From Desulforhopalus sp. (lineage in GTDB: Bacteria; Desulfobacterota; Desulfobulbia; Desulfobulbales; Desulfocapsaceae): DNA of 64,000 nt. Below, one piece after another: positions 61,018 to 64,000 of this stretch (its first letter is position 1; each line of letters starts with the position of its first letter). A program made the position numbers and the translations under genes. The notes beneath the pieces were generated by a model. The model was not told where the DNA came from. It ran no database searches and was given only the letters and a program-made list of their open reading frames with translations. The DNA lies in assembly GCA_030247675.1 (NCBI GenBank), contig JAOTRX010000007.1, forward strand, positions 1 to 64,000. The letters run 5' to 3'.

Positions 61018-62158
61018 AACACATGAAATAAATTCACAGCCGGACGGGCGCAAGCCGCCGATGGATAGAGTATCGACTGGGGATAGCCCCCCTGTGCTCG
61101 CCGAACTTTTCATCCGCGGGGTTGCTTTTTTGCAGACACTTCAAGGGGGTGCCCGCTTTGTGGCCGGCTTTTTTCAGACCGGCAGAGGCGATGGCGGATC
61201 GGTGCGGGGAGATGTCCGTCGGGCTTTCGCCAATTTAAGTTTTCGGAAAATATTTATCGGCGGTGGATTGCTCGCCGTTCTGCTCTACGTGGTAAGTGGG
61301 GTTTATGTGGTCAATCCCGGCGAGGTTGCGGTGGTACGGCTTTTTGGCAAGGAGGTCGATCAAGGCATTAATGAAGGGATGCACTACCGTCTGCCCTGGC
61401 CTTTTCAGGAGGTTGACATCGTCAATGTTGCTACTGTCCGCCGGGAGGGGATCGGCGTTCTGCTGCCGGAGCATGAGTCGATCCACTCGTCACCGGAGGT
61501 GATCCAGTTTCTCTCCGGAGACGATAATATCGTTGATATCCAGGCTGTTGTTCAGTACCGCATCAAGGATGCATCCGCCTATCTGTACAATGTCGATTAT
61601 CGGGATTGCCAGTTGATCAACGAAGTCATACGCAGTTCCATTACCGAAATCGGCGGCGGGATGCGGGTTGATGATATCTTGACTATCGGCAAGGAGCGTC
61701 TTCAGGAGCTGATTCAGGTAAAAGCGCAGGGTGTGCTCGATCGATACGGAAGTGGGCTGGAATTGGTGGGGATCAACCTCAATAAGGTGTATCCGCCGGA
61801 AGAGGTGGCTGAAGCATTCCGAGATGTCTCAAATGCCAAGCAGGACCGCGAGAAGACCGTCAACGATGCCTGGGGATATCAAAACACCGTTGTCCCTCAA
61901 GCAAGAGGCGATGCGGCAAGGATTCTTCAAGAGGCGGAGGCATACAAAATAGCCGCCATCAATAAGGCCGGTGGTGAAGCCGGCCGCTTCCAGCAAATGT
62001 TGGCTGAATATGAACAAGGTCTGCAAAAAGGCGCAGCAGATGTCACCGTGACTCGTCTGTATTTAGAGAGCATGGAGAAGGTGATGGCGAAGGTGAAAAA
62101 ATACATAGTTGACCCACAGGACGGTGGAAAAATGAATTTGCGCCTCCTGCAAAAATAA
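60998..62158 (+). CDS. hflK: HflK-like SPFH protein
   Basis: 386 residues. A disordered N-terminus, a membrane span (about 85-105) and an SPFH domain (YVVNPGEVAVVRLFGKEVDQGINEGMHYRLPWPF, IQAVVQYRIKDASAYLYNV), then the HflK coiled coil (RDVSNAKQDREKTVNDAWGYQN, ARGDAARILQEAEAYK). It overlaps the hflC 3' end by 20 bp. The gene order hflK-fusion, hflC, hflK differs from the usual hflK-hflC pair. Confidence 0.9.
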   Translation: MNDQSDKTHEINSQPDGRKPPMDRVSTGDSPPVLAELFIRGVAFLQTLQGGARFVAGFFQTGRGDGGSVRGDVRRAFANLSFRKIFIGGGLLAVLLYVVSGVYVVNPGEVAVVRLFGKEVDQGINEGMHYRLPWPFQEVDIVNVATVRREGIGVLLPEHESIHSSPEVIQFLSGDDNIVDIQAVVQYRIKDASAYLYNVDYRDCQLINEVIRSSITEIGGGMRVDDILTIGKERLQELIQVKAQGVLDRYGSGLELVGINLNKVYPPEEVAEAFRDVSNAKQDREKTVNDAWGYQNTVVPQARGDAARILQEAEAYKIAAINKAGGEAGRFQQMLAEYEQGLQKGAADVTVTRLYLESMEKVMAKVKKYIVDPQDGGKMNLRLLQK

Positions 62159-62231
62159 TAGTTTTCAGGATAGAGCGGAGAATTGGTGCTCGCTCTTCAA
62201 CATCAATCCGGAAGAAATGTGAGAGACCCAT

Positions 62232-62609
62232 ATGATTCAGATAATTTTCAAGAATTTGAAACGATCAGAACTGGTAAGAGCAGCTGTAACACGACGGCTG
62301 AAAAGCGTGGTCGATAGGTTTCCAGCTTTGAAAGAGTGCCGAATCCATGCTACTCTAGAAATGCACAATTCACCGATACAAGCTCGGCCCGATCTCTTCA
62401 CGGTCAAAGTCCTTGTTCGAAACGGTCGGTATCGTGGGGTCAAACTGAAGAAATCCGCTCAAAATCTTTATGTCGCACTCGCGGATGTAATGGAACACAC
62501 GCTTGAAAAGTTCAACCGCTTCGGTGATCGGTTACGTGTTAAAGAGAGAAGTAGAGAAAGACAGAAGAAAGTTTGCCGCTTGGACCAAGAGTCCTGGAGT
62601 CTTGAATAG
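62232..62609 (+). CDS. HPF/RaiA-like ribosome hibernation protein
   Basis: 125 residues with the HPF/YfiA-like beta-alpha-beta-beta-beta-alpha pattern (MIQIIFKNLKRSELVRAAVTRRLKSVVDRFP, CRIHATLEMHN, DLFTVKVLVRNGRYRG, NLYVALADVMEHTLEKF). The C-terminus is basic and short, as in the short forms. It would bind the 30S decoding region. The sequence is more divergent than usual in the first strand, so a specialised paralogue is possible. It is 74 bp after hflK, on the same strand. Confidence 0.75.
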   Translation: MIQIIFKNLKRSELVRAAVTRRLKSVVDRFPALKECRIHATLEMHNSPIQARPDLFTVKVLVRNGRYRGVKLKKSAQNLYVALADVMEHTLEKFNRFGDRLRVKERSRERQKKVCRLDQESWSLE

Positions 62610-62643
62610 TCAATTTGATAAATTATAGTTTCGTTGGAACAGG

Positions 62644-62860
62644 GGTGTTTCACCCCGGGGTGAAGGCGGCGCTTGGCGCCGCCTTCCTTTTTGGCGCGGG
62701 AACATCGCTTGCCAAAACTCCTGTTGAGCTGTGTTAGCCCCGGATGCTGGCCGGTTTGCTGTATTTTGGTTCAGGTGTTGGTCTTGCGCTATATCGTCTG
62801 TTGCGTCATGTCCCTATAGGTGTAGGTTGGCATGAGGCGAGGTTCCATGGTTTGCTGCGC
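62644..62860 (+). pseudogene. EamA/DMT transporter N-terminal fragment with amber stop
   Basis: One frame from GTG 62644 (or 62659) reads VFHPGVKAALGAAFLFGAG, then TSLAKTPVELC, TAG, then PRMLAGLLYFGSGVGLALYR. This is the start of an EamA/DMT-family drug/metabolite transporter, interrupted by TAG (Ser TCG to TAG would explain it) and cut off before the second helix pair. Only about 70 codons of a typical 280-300 remain. It lies directly before lnt. Confidence 0.75.
62662..62692 (+). terminator. Terminator-like hairpin after the HPF gene
   Basis: GAAGGCGGCGC and GCGCCGCCTTC form a perfect 11-bp stem with a TTG loop, followed by CTTTTT. It fits a Rho-independent terminator for the HflK-HPF operon but lies inside the transporter fragment (codons for KAALGAAFLF), so it may be partly fortuitous. 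Confidence 0.5.
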
Positions 62861-62871
62861 CTATATTGATT

Positions 62872-64000
62872 ATGGCAGCTCTTCACCCCTATATTTTTGC
62901 CGCTCTAAGCGGCGTTGGCCTTTGGCTGGCCTTTCCCGGCGGCGGTGCCATGCCCCAGCTGCTGCCTCTTGTATTGGTACCACTGCTGCATGCGGTTGCC
63001 GTCGGCTCGCTGCGACAAGCGACTCTTGTCGGTCTCGTCGGCGGCCTCGTCCATTTTTTGTTGCTGCTCTACTGGATCGTTATAGTCCTCAACACTTACG
63101 GCGGCTTGTCTTGGTTTTTTTCACTGTTGGCATTGGTGCTACTGGCGTCGTACATGAGCATCTACATCGCCATCTTCGCGGCAATCACCCGTTTCAGTCT
63201 TGAGGCTTTACCTCCGGCCATTAACCTCTGGCTGCTACCGGCTCTGTGGGTCGGACTCGACTGGCTGCGCAGCATCCTGTTCAGCGGCTTCCCCTGGATG
63301 GACCTCGGCTACGCTTTGTACAACCTTCCCACCGTCATCCAAATCGCTGATCTCGTTGGCCACTATGGGTTAACCTACCTGATCGTCATGCTCAATCTTC
63401 TGATATTTTTTTTCAGTAAAAGTCGCCGAAACTCTCTGACCCAGAGTCAGCTTATCCTGCCGGTCTGCCTATTGCTGCTGGTTGTCGTCTACAGCCAGCG
63501 GCGGATGCAACAGATCCAACAACAGGCGAATGCGGCACCTCACATGACTATCGGGGTGGTCCAAGGCAATATCGACCAGAGTGTCAAATGGCTGCCGGCG
63601 CAGCAAAAAACAACGGTCGATACCTACCTGCGCCTGAGCAATTCCCTTACTAATAGTTCTGCACCGTCGTTGATCGTCTGGCCGGAGACGGCCTTGCCCG
63701 TTTACCCGCTTACCGAAGCTCAGATGGCACCTTTGCACACCTTGTTAAGACAAGGAGACTTCGCTCTGCTCAGTGGTGTCCCTTTGCACGAAACCATAAA
63801 TCGAAACATCAAGCCCAAGCTTTACAACAGTGCTTTGTTACTCAAGCCGGATGGGACCACCGTCGGCACCTATCATAAATCGCACCTCGTGCCCTTTGGG
63901 GAATATGTGCCATTACAAGATGTTTTTCCCTTTATATCGCCCTTGGTGCAAGCGGTTGGCAACTTCAGCGCAGGCACCATTGACCAACCTCTACCCCGAC
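62872..64000 (+). CDS. lnt: Apolipoprotein N-acyltransferase, 3'-truncated by window edge
   Basis: The frame from ATG 62872 runs to the window end (376 codons). It starts with several membrane helices (YIFAALSGVGLWLAFPGGGA, FSGFPWMDLGYALYN). The nitrilase-like periplasmic domain then shows IGVVQGNIDQSVKW, catalytic Glu in IVWPETALP and catalytic Lys in YHKSHLVPFGEYVP. The catalytic Cys and last helix lie beyond the window. It adds the third acyl chain to lipoproteins, fitting the many lipobox proteins here. Confidence 0.93.
   Translation, partial: MAALHPYIFAALSGVGLWLAFPGGGAMPQLLPLVLVPLLHAVAVGSLRQATLVGLVGGLVHFLLLLYWIVIVLNTYGGLSWFFSLLALVLLASYMSIYIAIFAAITRFSLEALPPAINLWLLPALWVGLDWLRSILFSGFPWMDLGYALYNLPTVIQIADLVGHYGLTYLIVMLNLLIFFFSKSRRNSLTQSQLILPVCLLLLVVVYSQRRMQQIQQQANAAPHMTIGVVQGNIDQSVKWLPAQQKTTVDTYLRLSNSLTNSSAPSLIVWPETALPVYPLTEAQMAPLHTLLRQGDFALLSGVPLHETINRNIKPKLYNSALLLKPDGTTVGTYHKSHLVPFGEYVPLQDVFPFISPLVQAVGNFSAGTIDQPLPR

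Overview
The window looks like a chromosomal segment of a Gram-negative, probably anaerobic, deltaproteobacterium-like organism (Desulfobacterota, perhaps Desulfobulbales; this is inference). The reasons are several sigma-54 activators and sigma-54-type promoters, a DsbA-like gene that reads through an in-frame TGA as selenocysteine, outer-membrane and lipoprotein machinery (TolC-type channel, RND pump, Lnt), HflK/HflC proteins and a dense set of metal-efflux genes. No rRNA, tRNA, CRISPR array, phage or intact transposon was seen.

Layout. 1-2.0 kb: a membrane-protein gene open to the left edge, a small unknown gene and a decayed IS1595-type transposase. 2.2-8.8 kb: a sigma-54 promoter driving a FixH/YtkA-like protein and a complete CusCBA-type copper/silver RND pump. 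8.9-15.5 kb (minus strand): a zinc-type P1B ATPase with its ArsR/SmtB regulator, a YnfA protein, then arsR-feoB-zinc ribbon-dtxR/feoA with ArsR-type operators. 15.5-28.6 kb: an ECF sigma factor, a TPR anti-sigma-like protein and a Met-rich repeat protein, a TPR lipoprotein, then two tandem copies of a SHOCT-ZraP-kinase block. In the first copy the kinase is cut off by a CadA/PbrA-like ATPase; the second copy continues into a full ZraSR-type two-component system. 28.7-39.2 kb: a second ZraSR-type pair in an operon with a Ser/Thr kinase and a phosphoesterase, and two sigma-54 promoters. One of these drives a four-gene ZraP-SHOCT-TPR/OmpA-repeat-protein operon. 39.2-45.6 kb: a structured RNA candidate, a D,D-peptidase, a secreted protein of unknown function, a TFIIB-type zinc-finger protein and a CusRS-like pair. 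45.7-56.6 kb (minus): a Gld-type ABC system, the selenoprotein, a ResB-like protein, a VKOR-thioredoxin fusion, a methyltransferase, a DegS-like protease and an FKBP. 56.9-62.6 kb (plus): a PpiC-type lipoprotein, a fusion of a CDF metal transporter to an HflK-like SPFH domain, HflC, a second HflK and an HPF-like protein. An EamA transporter remnant and lnt, open to the right edge, close the window.

How it fits together. Most of the first 45 kb appears devoted to sensing and removing metals: Cu/Ag through CusCBA, and Zn/Cd/Pb through two ATPases. Metalloregulators (two ArsR, one DtxR) handle cytoplasmic sensing. ZraSR-type sigma-54 systems and an ECF sigma factor handle the envelope. A shared upstream motif, TGTCTAAANAYTA, lies 116-143 bp before three sigma-54 promoters (cus operon, a small secreted protein, the zraP3 operon), so these are likely one regulon. 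The recurring ZraP-SHOCT-TPR/OmpA-low-complexity-protein cassette is the best candidate here for an undescribed envelope metal-stress system. The 45-63 kb half is mainly envelope protein folding, redox and quality control.
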